Notes: generated from the letters alone by a model not told the origin. Shown: positions 42,781 to 51,815, counted from the first letter of the stretch. The stretch is 64,000 nucleotides of DNA from Pelagomonas calceolata (GCA_918797485.1 CAKKNE010000003.1:1178001-1242000), one strand, 5' to 3'. Numbers and translations: made by a program.

Positions 42781-43095
42781 GCTTGCGGCGGTGCACCCGC
42801 AACGTAGGCAGCGATTGAATAGCAAACGACTGCAAGCGCGCTTCCTGCGCCAATTACGCGAGAGAGCTATTGCAGTTTTGCTCTCAGCTCAGCTCTGCTT
42901 TGTGCAGCAGCTCAATGCGGCGATCGCGTAGAGCAGGGAGAAGTGATACACCACCGCATCGCTCCTCATTCGTCGCGAAAATACGGCTGCCGGCCTTTGC
43001 TGCTCGGGCGACGGCGGCAGCAGCAGCAGTAGCTGCAGCGTGCAGCCTGCGGAGCGACCACGGACGAAGACGAGGCGGAGCCGCAAGTGACACGG
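42781..43095. other. Divergent promoter, no gene seen
   Basis: A 315-bp gap between the CPBP-like gene (minus) and the methyltransferase fusion (plus). Short frames on both strands show no domain. The 11-copy CTAG motif is absent. Confidence 0.4.
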
Positions 43096-44826
43096 ATGGC
43101 TGCAACCTGCGCAGCGATCGTAGATGACGAGCCTCCGGAACCGCTGCGGCCGCAAAAGACGTGCTACGAAGTCAACGGCGTGACGCTGTCCGTCGACGGC
43201 TACGCCTACCGCCAGGACCCGCGCGGCGGCAACCTCTCCGCACACGGCAAGGCGACGGGCGAGGCCTTCTGGCCGGCGAGTCGCTTACTGATGGACCACC
43301 TCGTGCGGGACTGTGAATTGTTGAAAGATGGTAGGCCGCGACGCGTCGTCGAGCTCGGCTGCGGCCTCGGTCTGGCCGGTTTGGTCGCGGCGACGATGCT
43401 CGGCGCGACCAAGGGCAGCGAGTGCGTACTTACGGACGGCGACGCCGGCGTGGTCGCCAGGGCGCGCGCGTCGGCGAACAACGCTCGGGGCCACACGGCG
43501 CCCGTGTCCTGCGTCGAGCACCGCTGGGGCGAGCCGCACGACCTCGGGCGCTTCGACGTCGTCCTGGCCGCGGAGGTCCTGTACGACCCGGACGTAGCGC
43601 TAGAATCATCAAATGCCCTCGCGAAGTCGTGCGACTCGCTATTAGCCGACGGCGGCGTGGTTCTTGTTGCGTTCGAGCGCCGCGGTGTCGACCTCCAGGT
43701 CCTCATCGACGCTTTCGCCGCGTTTGGCTTCGATGGGGCGCCCGCGCCGTGCACGGACGGTGCCTACGAGGACATTTTCGAGGAGCGCCAGGACGAGCCG
43801 TCGATGCTGTGGCACCGATGTCTCATGTCGTTCACGAGACGACCACCATTCGTCGACCTCACGGATTGTGTCTCGGAGGAGGACCTCGCCGCAGTCTCGG
43901 AAGAGCTCGGGGCGCTCGGCGTGTTTGGGAGCGAGTTGGGCGAGGACGTCGACGTCAGTGTATTTGCGGCCGAGAGCCAGAAGTACGGCGACGCGCTGGA
44001 GCTGGCCGACCGCGACACGTCGTGCTGGTGCGCCGACGCGTTCGTGAGCCGCGGGCCAGTGCGGAACCGGCGTCCGTCTTCGACGTGACGCGTCGACGCC
44101 GTCGACGCCGTCGACGCGTCGTCACCATCGCAGGCGGACGATTTTAAGTTGTGCCGCGCTCATAGAGGTGATCCGAGGACCTGGCGCCCGAATGCGAACG
44201 CGACGGCGCTCCCGGCCGTCTCCGCCTTCGCGCGGCGCCTGCCGTGCTTTGCCGGTCGCGTCGGGAAAATTGCCGTAATCTTGAATGGGCGGAACGACGC
44301 CGGCGTCGAGCACGCCGACCACGCGCTGCAGGATCTGGTCTCCGAGTTCGTGTGGGTGCGGCCGCCGCGGTCGACGAAGCGGTTCTATGTCGTGGATAGT
44401 CGTGGCAAGAAGTGCGAGGTGCCGCCGTCGTGTCGAGTGTTGTGGTTCGATGATAGGCTCAAGCACGGCATCTTCCCCGTCGACGACGAGGGCCAGGTCT
44501 CAATTAGGATCGACGGGCGCTTCTGCGCCGCGTTCCGCGAGCGGATCCGGCGAGACGGCACGTTCGCCTTCGAGGAAGGTCCGGCGGTGCTCGCGGCGCA
44601 GATCAATGGACCGCCCTTCCTAAAACAGCGCGCCGCGGCGACCGCTTCTTTCGCGGCCGGCGACGCCGTCGAGGCATGCTTCGGCAGCGGCTCGGTCTGG
44701 TACCCCGCGACGGTGCTGTCCACGCTCGACCGGGAGGGCATGCCCATGATTGTGGTGCGCTACGACGAGGACGACGAGGAGGAGGAGCTCGAGCCCTGCT
44801 TCGTGCGTAAGACTACACTTGTTTAA
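43096..44826 (+). CDS. METTL21-like methyltransferase fused to a 2OG-oxygenase-like and a Tudor-like domain, 551 aa
   Basis: Exons are 43096-44058 and 44134-44826 (phase 0, GTGCGG...CATCGCAG). Residues ~1-230 form a class I SAM methyltransferase of the family-16 lysine/METTL21 type: AYRQDPRGGNLSAHGKATG, VVELGCGLGLAGLVAA (SAM loop), VVLAAEVLYDPDVA. The second part, read only after splicing, resembles an Fe(II)/2OG dioxygenase: VEHADHALQDLVSEFVWVRP (possible HxD), FYVVDSRG, WFDDRLKHGIFPVD (possible distal His). The last ~60 residues resemble a Tudor/agenet module (GDAVEACFGSGSVWYPATVL). If the intron is not spliced, the first part is a 330-aa methyltransferase and the second has no ATG. The fusion therefore rests on the intron call. 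Confidence 0.65.
44059..44133 (+). mobile_element. Introner-like intron in the methyltransferase/oxygenase gene
   Basis: 75 bp. Its start GTGCGGAACCGGCGTCC resembles LHC intron 1 (GTGCGGACCCAGCGTCC). The interior holds repeated GTCGACGCC units and a GTGACGCGTCGACG inverted repeat. Ends CATCGCAG. Confidence 0.55.
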
Positions 44827-44828
44827 AA

Positions 44829-46169
44829 TTATAACTCCCCGCTGGAATAGCGCCTCGCGCGCTTCGCGGAGGCGGCCACGTCACCCCCAAGGTTGTGCAC
44901 GGGCGGGCAGTGGATCGACTCGGCGACGCGGACGCAGCCCGTCTCGGAGCCGCGAGTTACCGTCTCGTAGGTTTTGGTTGTGGACAGCGTCACGGCCGTC
45001 GCCGGCCAGCGTAAATCGGGAATTTTTGCGTAGTCATCCACGGGCAGCACCCGAAAGATGTTGCCGTCGACGTGGCGCGACGCCTTGCGCACGAAGAGTG
45101 CCCGGTGCGCCTTGATATCTCCCAGATCGTAGGACCCAACATAATAAGGGCCCCAGGGCCGGCCCGTACTAAGGTGAGAAGGCGCCTCGTAGCGCTGCTT
45201 GTGCGAGGACCAGGGGTAGTGCTCGTCCATGCGCACGTACCAGACGCTTCGGAGTGGAACTTTTTTGCCCGAACCGGTCACGTCCGCCACAACCTCGACG
45301 GGCTTCGGCACGCGCAACCCACTCCGCATGAGCACGGTGGGGAAGAAGGTCTCGTCCGGAATATGTGGTTTGACTCTTCCAACACCTTCCACCACAACAG
45401 TCCCGTTGACGAACCACTCGCGCAGCTTGTGTGCGATCGATCCAGGGCGTTCTAACTCCGATATAACATGGTCACAAAACTCCCGCGTGACGACCATCCA
45501 CTGGCTCCCATAAAAGGCTTCCAGTGTCGGTTCACTGTTCAACATGGGGTGCGGGTAGGCCTGCTTCTTGTGCCACCCGTCGCCGAACTCGTTCCTACCC
45601 GTCGGTCTCAATCCGGTATCGCAGGACGGGCCCGACGTGACGAAGTTCAGGCCTTTCAGTTCCTGTAGAGTAGTGCGCAGTGCTGATGGTGTTAATACAG
45701 GCCACGCGTCTCCACTCAAGTTAATAAAAACATCCGCATCAGTGCCGAGCATCTGCGCCATGCCCCAGAGCGTCGGCTCGTTCATGGACCAGCGGCCCCA
45801 GGCCACGTCGGCGACCTGGGCCCACTTGACGTTTGTTCTTCCTTTCATGACGGGCGCCATCGTTTCGTCCGGCGTTCGGTCCGTGGGCCACTTGTACTTC
45901 TTGTCCACGTGGACAAAATAGTGGTGCTCCGGGTCGTAGATCGCACCCAATAAAAGGGAGGCGCTGTGCAGCGTCGGCGCGTCGTGCGCGACGACGAGGA
46001 AGGCGACGCGCGGCTGGTCTTCCGGGGCAAGTCTCATGACGACGTACGCCGCGCCGCCGAGGACGAGCAGCGCGATCGTCACCGCCAACGAGGCCATGAG
46101 GGCGATGCCGCCGGCCTTGCCCGTGGGCAGGCGCGGCAGGCCCTCCGGTGCTTGACGCCTGCGAGCCAT
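44829..46169 (-). CDS. GT14-family (core-2/I-branching type) glycosyltransferase, 446 aa
   Basis: Golgi type II membrane enzyme that adds N-acetylglucosamine or xylose to glycans. One N-terminal membrane segment (IALMASLAVTIALLVLGGAA, residues ~22-42). The catalytic domain reads RVAFLVVAHDAPTLHSASLL, HHYFVHVDKK, VAWGRWSMNEPTLWGM, FINLSGDAWPVLTP and GSQWMVVTREFC, then IPDETFFPTVL. These are the usual Branch-domain landmarks (HVD, LSG-D-P, GSxW, DExF). Acceptor unknown. Its stop lies 2 bp from the stop of the methyltransferase fusion. Confidence 0.9.
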   Translation of the reverse strand: MARRRQAPEGLPRLPTGKAGGIALMASLAVTIALLVLGGAAYVVMRLAPEDQPRVAFLVVAHDAPTLHSASLLLGAIYDPEHHYFVHVDKKYKWPTDRTPDETMAPVMKGRTNVKWAQVADVAWGRWSMNEPTLWGMAQMLGTDADVFINLSGDAWPVLTPSALRTTLQELKGLNFVTSGPSCDTGLRPTGRNEFGDGWHKKQAYPHPMLNSEPTLEAFYGSQWMVVTREFCDHVISELERPGSIAHKLREWFVNGTVVVEGVGRVKPHIPDETFFPTVLMRSGLRVPKPVEVVADVTGSGKKVPLRSVWYVRMDEHYPWSSHKQRYEAPSHLSTGRPWGPYYVGSYDLGDIKAHRALFVRKASRHVDGNIFRVLPVDDYAKIPDLRWPATAVTLSTTKTYETVTRGSETGCVRVAESIHCPPVHNLGGDVAASAKRARRYSSGEL

Positions 46170-46306
46170 CTATGCACCGGCAGCGGTCAAACTTGCTGAA
46201 GGAGTTCACAGCCGTGCAAGTGCGAATACGTGCGTATTCTCTGTACGTGCGTAGCTCAGCCAAAATGCAGCGATTTTGTACTTTTTTTTTGCCCAAAAAG
46301 CTTTAC

Positions 46307-46327
46307 CTAGCGGTCGTAAGTCACTAG
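46307..46327 (+). promoter_or_regulatory. Intergenic CTAG motif, copy 7
   Basis: CTAGCGGTCGTAAGTCACTAG, followed by CAAAC. It lies in the 340-bp divergent promoter of GT14 (46169) and kinesin-9 (46510). Confidence 0.65.
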
Positions 46328-46509
46328 CAAACATTTAAAGCAGCCGAGCCGAAGCCGCCCGGTTTGGGATCATTAGCACGACGGGTTCCGTGTGACGTTC
46401 CGGTTTTGAGCCGCTGCAGCCGACGCCGAAGGAAGGGCAGCGATTTGCGTCCCACGTCCGTGCGACGGGGATACTCTAGCTTCGACATCGCAAGCAAGGG
46501 CAGCAAAAT

Positions 46510-48879
46510 ATGGCCGCGCCGCCGGACCCCGTCTCGCCGGGCAGCGCCGCGCAGACCTGGAAATTACTGACCGTAGCCCGAATCAAACCGCTCCAAGAGG
46601 GCGCCACGGCGTCCGTCATCAAGGCCGACGATTCGAGCGTCGTCGTCCACCGCGATCCGACGGAGGTCGCTGATGATGATGAGGAGGACGCGCCGGGCGG
46701 GACGGCCGCCTTCGCCCTCGACAAGGTCTGCGGCCCCGAGGCGCCGCAAGAAGAAGTCTATGGGTTGTTGAAACCCGTCGTGACGGGCGCCACCAAAGGC
46801 CGCAACGGCTGCGTCTTTGCCTACGGGCAGACCGGCTCTGGGAAGACCCACACGGTCGTGGGCGGCGACTCCTTTCGGGAAAGGGGACTGGTCCCTAGAG
46901 CCATCTCCCAGATCTTCAGGTATGCCTCGAAGCGCCAGCCGGCCAAGGTTTCCGTGTCGGCGACGTTCGCGCAGGTCTACGATGATGTTTTATACGACCT
47001 CCTGGACCCGCGGAACTCGGGAGAGAATGTCGACGACTGGGTCAAGGCTCGGGTATTGGAGGACAACGGTTCATTGAAATTTGACGGCTTGGCCGAGTAC
47101 GAGGCGGCCTCCGAGGCGGACGCTTTAAGGTTGTTATGGCTCGGCTCCGAGCGGCGGAAGACGGGCCGGACGAAGGCCAACGACCTCTCTTCTAGATCTC
47201 ACGCGGTCTTCACGTTGTACGTGTTTGATGAAGAAGCGCGCACAAGGGCCAAGCTCCACTTGGTCGACCTCGCGGGCTCGGAGCGCTTCTCGTATCGCAC
47301 GAAGGACGTGGCGTCCTTCGAGAGCCGGAACATCAACCTCAGCCTCCACCACCTGGAGCACGTCGTGCGCACGCTCTGCGAGACGTCGCCGGCGCTGTCT
47401 CCCAGAAAACATGTCCCGTACCGCAACTCGGTGCTCACGTCGATGCTCCGGGACTCGCTCGGCGGGAACTGCCGGACGGCCTTAGTTGCTACATTAGCGG
47501 CGGACGCGGAGCACGCGCGCGAGTCGGCGGCGACCTTGAGGTTCGCGCGGCGCTGCGGCGCCGTCAAGGCCGTGGCCGTGCAGCGGAACCTGGATTTGGA
47601 TCCCGGAGAACAATTGGTGGCGCGCCTGCGCGAGGAGAACCGCACGCTGCGCGCGGCCCTGCGCGAGGCCGACGGCGCCCTGACCAAGGCCGCCGACGAC
47701 GCCGACCGCGCTTTAAGAAGGGCGGCCGCCGCCGAGGCGAAGGCGCGCGACCTCCAGCAGGCCCTCGACGGCCCGCGCGGCCACCGCGCCGCGTCGACCT
47801 CCGACTCCGACGCGCCGCCGCCGCGCGCGAGCGCGCCGTCTCCGTCCCAACCGCCGCCGAACCCGCGGGACCTCCTGAGCCGCGGCGCCGTCGTCCTCAA
47901 GCACGGCCGCACGGGCCTCCAGAGCGTGCAGCCGCGCTTCGCCTGGGTCTCGGCCGAGCGCGTCCTGCGCTGGCGCCGCCTCGGCGACGGCGGCGACGGC
48001 GACGGCGACGCGTCCGGGTCCGCGCGGCTGGCCGACTACGCGGACGTCGAGGCGGGAGGCGACGTGCGCCGCAGCCGGCGGTCGTCCATGGGCGGCGCGC
48101 TCGACAGCTGCGCGCTGACGCTGATCCCGGCCGGCGAGGACCGGCCCCTCACGCTCCAGTTCGACGCGGGCAGCGCGGCCGCGTCGACGGCGCTCCGGGA
48201 CGACTGGCTCGCGGCGCTCCGGGCCGCCGTGGCCGCGGCCCAGGCCGACGATGCGGCGTCGGGGACGGTTTGCACACGCGCGCGCACGCTGCGCGCGCGC
48301 GCGCTACGCCTACGCTGCGCTACTACTAATGCCGTTCTGCCTTGCCCCCTCGATCATGGTAAGCTTCACCGCGTAGATCAGCTTGTCGCCCTTATTTCGC
48401 ATCTTGTACACGTTAGCAAAGGCGCCAGTACCGAGGAGCGACTCTTTCTTGCTCGGTTCATACGTATAAAGCGTTTCGATTCCGCCCTGTCCTGTTTGTC
48501 TTTCTCCGCCAGCGGACCTGGTGTACTCCCTCGCGGACGTCACGTTGACAAGCGCCAGTATCAAATTATTCTTGCGATCGTTAATAACGTTCCGCGCCGC
48601 TTCGCGTTCGTTCGTGTATTTCGCGTCCGCGGCGACCTCGATCGACTTTCCGAGTCCATCCAGCGTGTTCCTGACAAACTGGTCGTCGACCGCCGGATTC
48701 AGCGCCACGCTCTCCAGGAGTACTGCGAGGTCTTCGAGTCCGTTCTCGAATTCGGCTCGCTCGCCCTTGCGGAAGACGCGCTCGTCTACCTCCTCTCCGG
48801 CCCGCTTCAAGACGAACTCTTGTATCTTTTCAGCAAGTTTCTTGCAGTACGGAGCAGCGGCGCTGCCGGCCGCGATTAA
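46510..48879 (+). CDS. Kinesin-9-like motor with C-terminal PH-like domain; true 3' end uncertain
   Basis: Motor domain residues ~18-365: P-loop AYGQTGSGKTHT, switch I NDLSSRSHAVFT, switch II LVDLAGSE, and HVPYRNSVLTSMLRDSLGGN. The stretch SLHHLEHVVRTL and the post-motor coil LVARLREENRTLRAALRE match KIF6/KIF9 (kinesin-9), flagellar axoneme motors. A Pro/Ser linker leads to a PH-like domain (~455-585; RGAVVLKHGRTGLQSVQPRF). Real homology stops near nt 48270. Beyond a CG-repeat at 48274-48304 the frame merely runs antisense through a kinase fragment for about 190 codons, so the 3' part is probably not native. The N-terminal part of the motor is somewhat divergent. Confidence 0.8.
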   Translation: MAAPPDPVSPGSAAQTWKLLTVARIKPLQEGATASVIKADDSSVVVHRDPTEVADDDEEDAPGGTAAFALDKVCGPEAPQEEVYGLLKPVVTGATKGRNGCVFAYGQTGSGKTHTVVGGDSFRERGLVPRAISQIFRYASKRQPAKVSVSATFAQVYDDVLYDLLDPRNSGENVDDWVKARVLEDNGSLKFDGLAEYEAASEADALRLLWLGSERRKTGRTKANDLSSRSHAVFTLYVFDEEARTRAKLHLVDLAGSERFSYRTKDVASFESRNINLSLHHLEHVVRTLCETSPALSPRKHVPYRNSVLTSMLRDSLGGNCRTALVATLAADAEHARESAATLRFARRCGAVKAVAVQRNLDLDPGEQLVARLREENRTLRAALREADGALTKAADDADRALRRAAAAEAKARDLQQALDGPRGHRAASTSDSDAPPPRASAPSPSQPPPNPRDLLSRGAVVLKHGRTGLQSVQPRFAWVSAERVLRWRRLGDGGDGDGDASGSARLADYADVEAGGDVRRSRRSSMGGALDSCALTLIPAGEDRPLTLQFDAGSAAASTALRDDWLAALRAAVAAAQADDAASGTVCTRARTLRARALRLRCATTNAVLPCPLDHGKLHRVDQLVALISHLVHVSKGASTEERLFLARFIRIKRFDSALSCLSFSASGPGVLPRGRHVDKRQYQIILAIVNNVPRRFAFVRVFRVRGDLDRLSESIQRVPDKLVVDRRIQRHALQEYCEVFESVLEFGSLALAEDALVYLLSGPLQDELLYLFSKFLAVRSSGAAGRD
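48274..48304. repeat. CG-dinucleotide repeat at a gene junction
   Basis: An alternating C/G and CA/CG tract of about 30 bp, with the longest pure CG run at 48291-48304. It lies exactly between the last homologous part of kinesin-9 (plus) and the premature end of the kinase fragment (minus). Confidence 0.7.
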
Positions 48880-48906
48880 AACGGGCAACTCGAACACCCC
48901 TGACAT
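48310..48906 (-). pseudogene. Protein kinase gene cut off after the N-lobe
   Basis: The 198-residue frame begins MSGVFELPVLIAAGSAAAPY with an ARM-like helical region (GLEDLAVLLESVALNPAVDD). It then reaches a kinase start: LLGTGAFANVYKMRNKGDK (glycine loop) and LIYAVKL (ATP-binding Lys). After IEGARQNGIS, about where helix C should follow, it ends at a stop beside the CG repeat. Catalytic loop and C-lobe are missing and are not found nearby, so the gene looks truncated by a rearrangement joining it tail-to-tail with kinesin-9. A distant downstream exon seems unlikely because the kinesin gene follows. Confidence 0.6.
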
Positions 48907-49210
48907 CGCGGCGTCGCCTTAGGAGTTTGATACCACCATGCTCCTGGACGGCACGGTCTCGATTTCGGCGCACAATGCGCACACACCCTCTCGCGATGAC
49001 AGGGGCAGCCCTGCGGCAGTTCGATTCCTCACTCGCGATGAAAAGTGCGCCGCAGCGGTGCCAGAGTGTGCCGCTTGGATCGACTGATCGAGAGACCCCC
49101 CCCCGGTTCGACGCGCAGGTGGCGCGCCACCGCGCGGAGGGCTCCGTCGTTACTTCCTCGCATAAGCCTCCCCCCTACCGAGTATCGCACGGCAGTCTAA
49201 ATATCCGATT
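48907..49210. other. Intergenic region, nothing recognised
   Basis: A 304-bp gap between the kinase fragment start and the Mrs2 stop, both on the minus strand. It would contain the kinase promoter and the Mrs2 3' UTR. A GTTCGATTC string near 49019 looks like a tRNA T-loop but has no pairing arms. Confidence 0.4.
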
Positions 49211-50798
49211 TTACGTAATAAGCGGGTGCGCGTCCCCGCGGTGCAGCGCCGACCTCGCCTCGCGCAGCGAAATCTTATCATTGTGCGACGCGTCAAAGAT
49301 ATCGAAGAGGATCTCGACTTCCCGTTCTGAAGGTTTTTTTCCCGTCGCCGCCTCGAGCCGCGCGGCGATGGCCGGCCGCGTGAGGTCGCGGCAGGCGTCG
49401 TCGAAGACGTTCTCGACCGTCGCCATGTTCGCGAGTAGGGAGGTGAGGGCCTCGCGGTCGTCGGCTGCGTGCCGTGCACGCTGCTCGATGCTTTTTTGGG
49501 AGCGCATTGCCGCGTGGAAGCCGGCGACGACCTGTGTGGAAATCAACCAGTGCGCCGGGCACCAGATAATTCTTCACACAGGCGATGACGGCAGCGCCGA
49601 CGAGGCCCGAGCCCGCCGTGACAGCCCCAAACGCCAGCGGCGCCTCCTCGATGCCCGACACCAGGTTCATCCCGAAGATGCCCGCGATCGACGTCGTGGC
49701 CGCGAGGCCGACAGCGGACATTGACAAGTAAAGATTGAATATGTGTGGAAAATAAAATGTCAGGCGCCCCACGCCATCGACGCGACGTTGGCTCTGTAAC
49801 TGCGTCTGCTCGATGGCGTGTTGTGTGGAAATCAGATGTCAGGCGCCCCGCGCCATCGACGCGACGTTGGCTCCGAGCGTCTGCTCGATGGCGTAGCGGT
49901 TCTACGCCATCGACGAGGTTCGCGAAGGCCTCCGTAATGATTTCCACACCGCATCGCGCTTGATAATATTGTTCCGGTTCAAATCGATCGTCACCCGCCC
50001 CAGCTCCGTCGCCGCCTGGACCTTGCCCCGCAGCTCGGCCACGTCGCCGGCGACGGCCGACAGCCGCCGGTGGTAGGCCTCCAGCAGCAGCTCGACGACG
50101 CCGTGGCGCTCCGGATCCACACTCGTCCCGGCCCGCCGCTCGCTCAGGAGCAGCCCGAGCATATCTTCATCGGAAGCTAACAACTCGTCCAGGACCTGCA
50201 AAGCCTGCCTCGTCTCGGCCTCGAAGGACATGAGCGCCCCGTCGAACGCCGACAACCGGTGCAGGCCGTCGACGCCGAACCCGTCGAACTCGCACGACGC
50301 CTCGCGCAGCTGCTTCTGGACCACGGGCTCGTAGAGGTCCCGCCTCCGCTGGAAGGACGACGACACCTCGGCGAGCACGGCCTCGAGCACCGCAAGCTCG
50401 AACGCCGGCGCCTTATAATGTTGAAACGCGAACTCGACGGAGGCCCCGATCCGCCGCAACGCGGCCCGCGGCCGCTCCTCGCCCCCATTGTCGAAGAAGA
50501 GCGCCTCGTCGGCATTTATGACGGCTGTCAGGCCGCCGAGCTGGAGGAGCACGGCCTTGTCGCGCGGCAGCACGCAGGCCCGGCGCTGCCGTCGTGTCCG
50601 CTCCCCAATATCCAAATTCAAGAGGTCGCGCAGCGGCGCGCCCGTCGTCTTCCGCAGCGTCGCGAGGTCGACGGCTCGGGGCGTCAGCGACCCGCTCGGG
50701 TCGACGGCCACGGCGCGGATCGATTCCGGCGTCGCGATGCGCCGCCTTTGCGTTATGATGTGGCGCCGCAGGTGCGTCGCGGCGGCGGCGCGGAGCAT
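49211..50798 (-). CDS. Mrs2/CorA-type mitochondrial Mg2+ transporter, 457 aa, three exons
   Basis: Pentameric magnesium channel of the inner mitochondrial membrane. Exons are 50798-49950, 49793-49590 and 49531-49211 (all phase 0). N-terminus MLRAAAATHLRRHIITQRRR is a mitochondrial leader. The helical domain ends in VTIDLNRNNIIKRDA; TM1 runs SMSAVGLAATTSIAGIFGMN with the diagnostic GMN motif; TM2 is near GSGLVGAAVIACVKN. The last exon adds a ~105-residue tail with an acidic EF-hand-like DASHNDKISL. The first intron contains a composite introner whose canonical acceptor is mutated. The nearest in-frame acceptor leaves ~19 introner-encoded residues before TM1. The second intron is a 58-bp introner that restores GAAVVAGFH exactly. 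Confidence 0.85.
49532..49581 (-). mobile_element. Short (50-bp) introner element, Mrs2 intron 2
   Basis: Runs CTGTGTGGAAATCAACC to TTCTTCACACAG. Flanks GCGACGAC (49524-49531) and GCGATGAC (49582-49589) match at 7 of 8. On the coding strand the upstream copy is GTCATCGC, giving the GT donor; intron 49532-49589. It lies in the orientation opposite to the 10729 element. Confidence 0.88.
49741..49949 (-). mobile_element. Composite introner with duplicated left end, Mrs2 intron 1
   Basis: Two left ends occur in tandem (TGTGTGGAAAATAAAATGTC at 49743 and TGTGTGGAAATCAGATGTC at about 49823). Each is followed by GGCGCCCC, the CGCCATCGACGCGACGTTGGC core and TGCTCGATGGCGT. A single right end, ATGATTTCCACACC, closes the array. 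This suggests insertion of one copy in another or an internal duplication. The acceptor-side end reads CCACACAT where other copies have CCACACAG. Confidence 0.82.
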
Positions 50799-51273
50799 CG
50801 CTGCGATCGATGAGGAGTTCTGTGGGCGGTCGTACGGCTCTGGAGCTCGCAGTGAGTGAGCCTCTAGTGAGAGTGCAGCTTTAACGCAAACGTCAAGTGT
50901 GGAACTGCTAGCTTCGATCTATGCGAACAAAATGATGCGAAACCACTCGTCGTGTTCTATATACGGTCGTGCGCCGCGAACAGCGGCCAGGCAGCTCGAT
51001 GATAGCTCAGAGTGACGGGTTTTCGCCTCGATGGCATCGCTACAGCGGGACCGACCTCCTCGGGAGACGCACAATTCCCGCGGATTCCTCCGGATTTCGC
51101 TCTCCCTGCAGCGCCAAAAAAAAAAGAGCGCTCTGCTTGCTTGTGCAACAATCTGTTAAGGCGTGGGACCTCCTGCATCGAACCGCGAGGCAGCCCTCCC
51201 GTCGAACGACCGTCCGAGCGCCGGCGACGCGCTCCGACCGCGAGGCAGCCCCTCGTCAACGCACGGTACCACC
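50799..51273. other. Divergent promoter region, no gene seen
   Basis: A 475-bp gap between Mrs2 (minus) and the 51274 gene (plus). No domain or shared motif. An A-run at about 51117-51126 precedes the plus-strand gene. Confidence 0.4.
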
Positions 51274-51786
51274 ATGGGCAAGCACCGGGTCATCCCCTGC
51301 GCCGCGCCGGCGGACCCCGACGCCCTGCTCGACGACGCCACGGCGCGCGAGCACATCGACACGCTGCGCGACGTCACGACCGAGATCGCACGCACGGTCG
51401 CTGGTTTGGACGGCCGCGCGACGCCGGCCGACGTCCAGCAAAAGCTCGCCGCGGTCCTCGCGGGCGCGGCGCCGCCGTCGCCGGACCTGAAAAGCGCGCG
51501 CCGGCGGGACGACCTCGAGCGCGCGCTGCGGTCCGTCGACGACCTGCGGCGCGCCGTCCGCCGCGGCGACGGCGACGTCGACCTCGACGCGCTGCTCGAC
51601 GCGATGCCGCGGGGCGTCGTCGTCGCGTCGCCCCCGCCGCCGGCGCCGCTACCACGCGGCGAGCCAGAGGCGCCGTCGACGCCGCGCGCCGAGCCGGACC
51701 CGCCGTCTACGCCGCCGCGACGCCGGCGCTTTTCGCTCTCGAGGATGTTCGGCGACGCGTACCGGCGCGGCGCGGGCGTGCGATAA
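51274..51786 (+). CDS. Hypothetical protein, 170 aa
   Basis: Not recognised. Start ACCATGG is a strong context. The first ~115 residues are helical and acidic/basic (DDATAREHIDTLRDVTTEIA; RRDDLERALRSVDDLRRAVR), consistent with a short helical bundle or coiled coil. The rest is Pro/Arg-rich, ending RRRRFSLSRMFGDAYRRG, which contains a basophilic kinase-type site. No signal peptide or membrane segment. Confidence 0.55.
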   Translation: MGKHRVIPCAAPADPDALLDDATAREHIDTLRDVTTEIARTVAGLDGRATPADVQQKLAAVLAGAAPPSPDLKSARRRDDLERALRSVDDLRRAVRRGDGDVDLDALLDAMPRGVVVASPPPPAPLPRGEPEAPSTPRAEPDPPSTPPRRRRFSLSRMFGDAYRRGAGVR

Positions 51787-51815
51787 ATATCGGATTCACA
51801 ACACAATTAGATAAG

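Noticed and set aside
48307-48879. The last ~190 codons of the kinesin frame as genuine protein
   Set aside because: No kinesin-like or other domain is seen. The opposite strand encodes a recognisable kinase N-lobe, so the plus frame is antisense run-on.
49010-49040. Possible tRNA T-arm (GTTCGATTC)
   Set aside because: The flanking bases do not pair as a 5-bp stem and no other arms are present.
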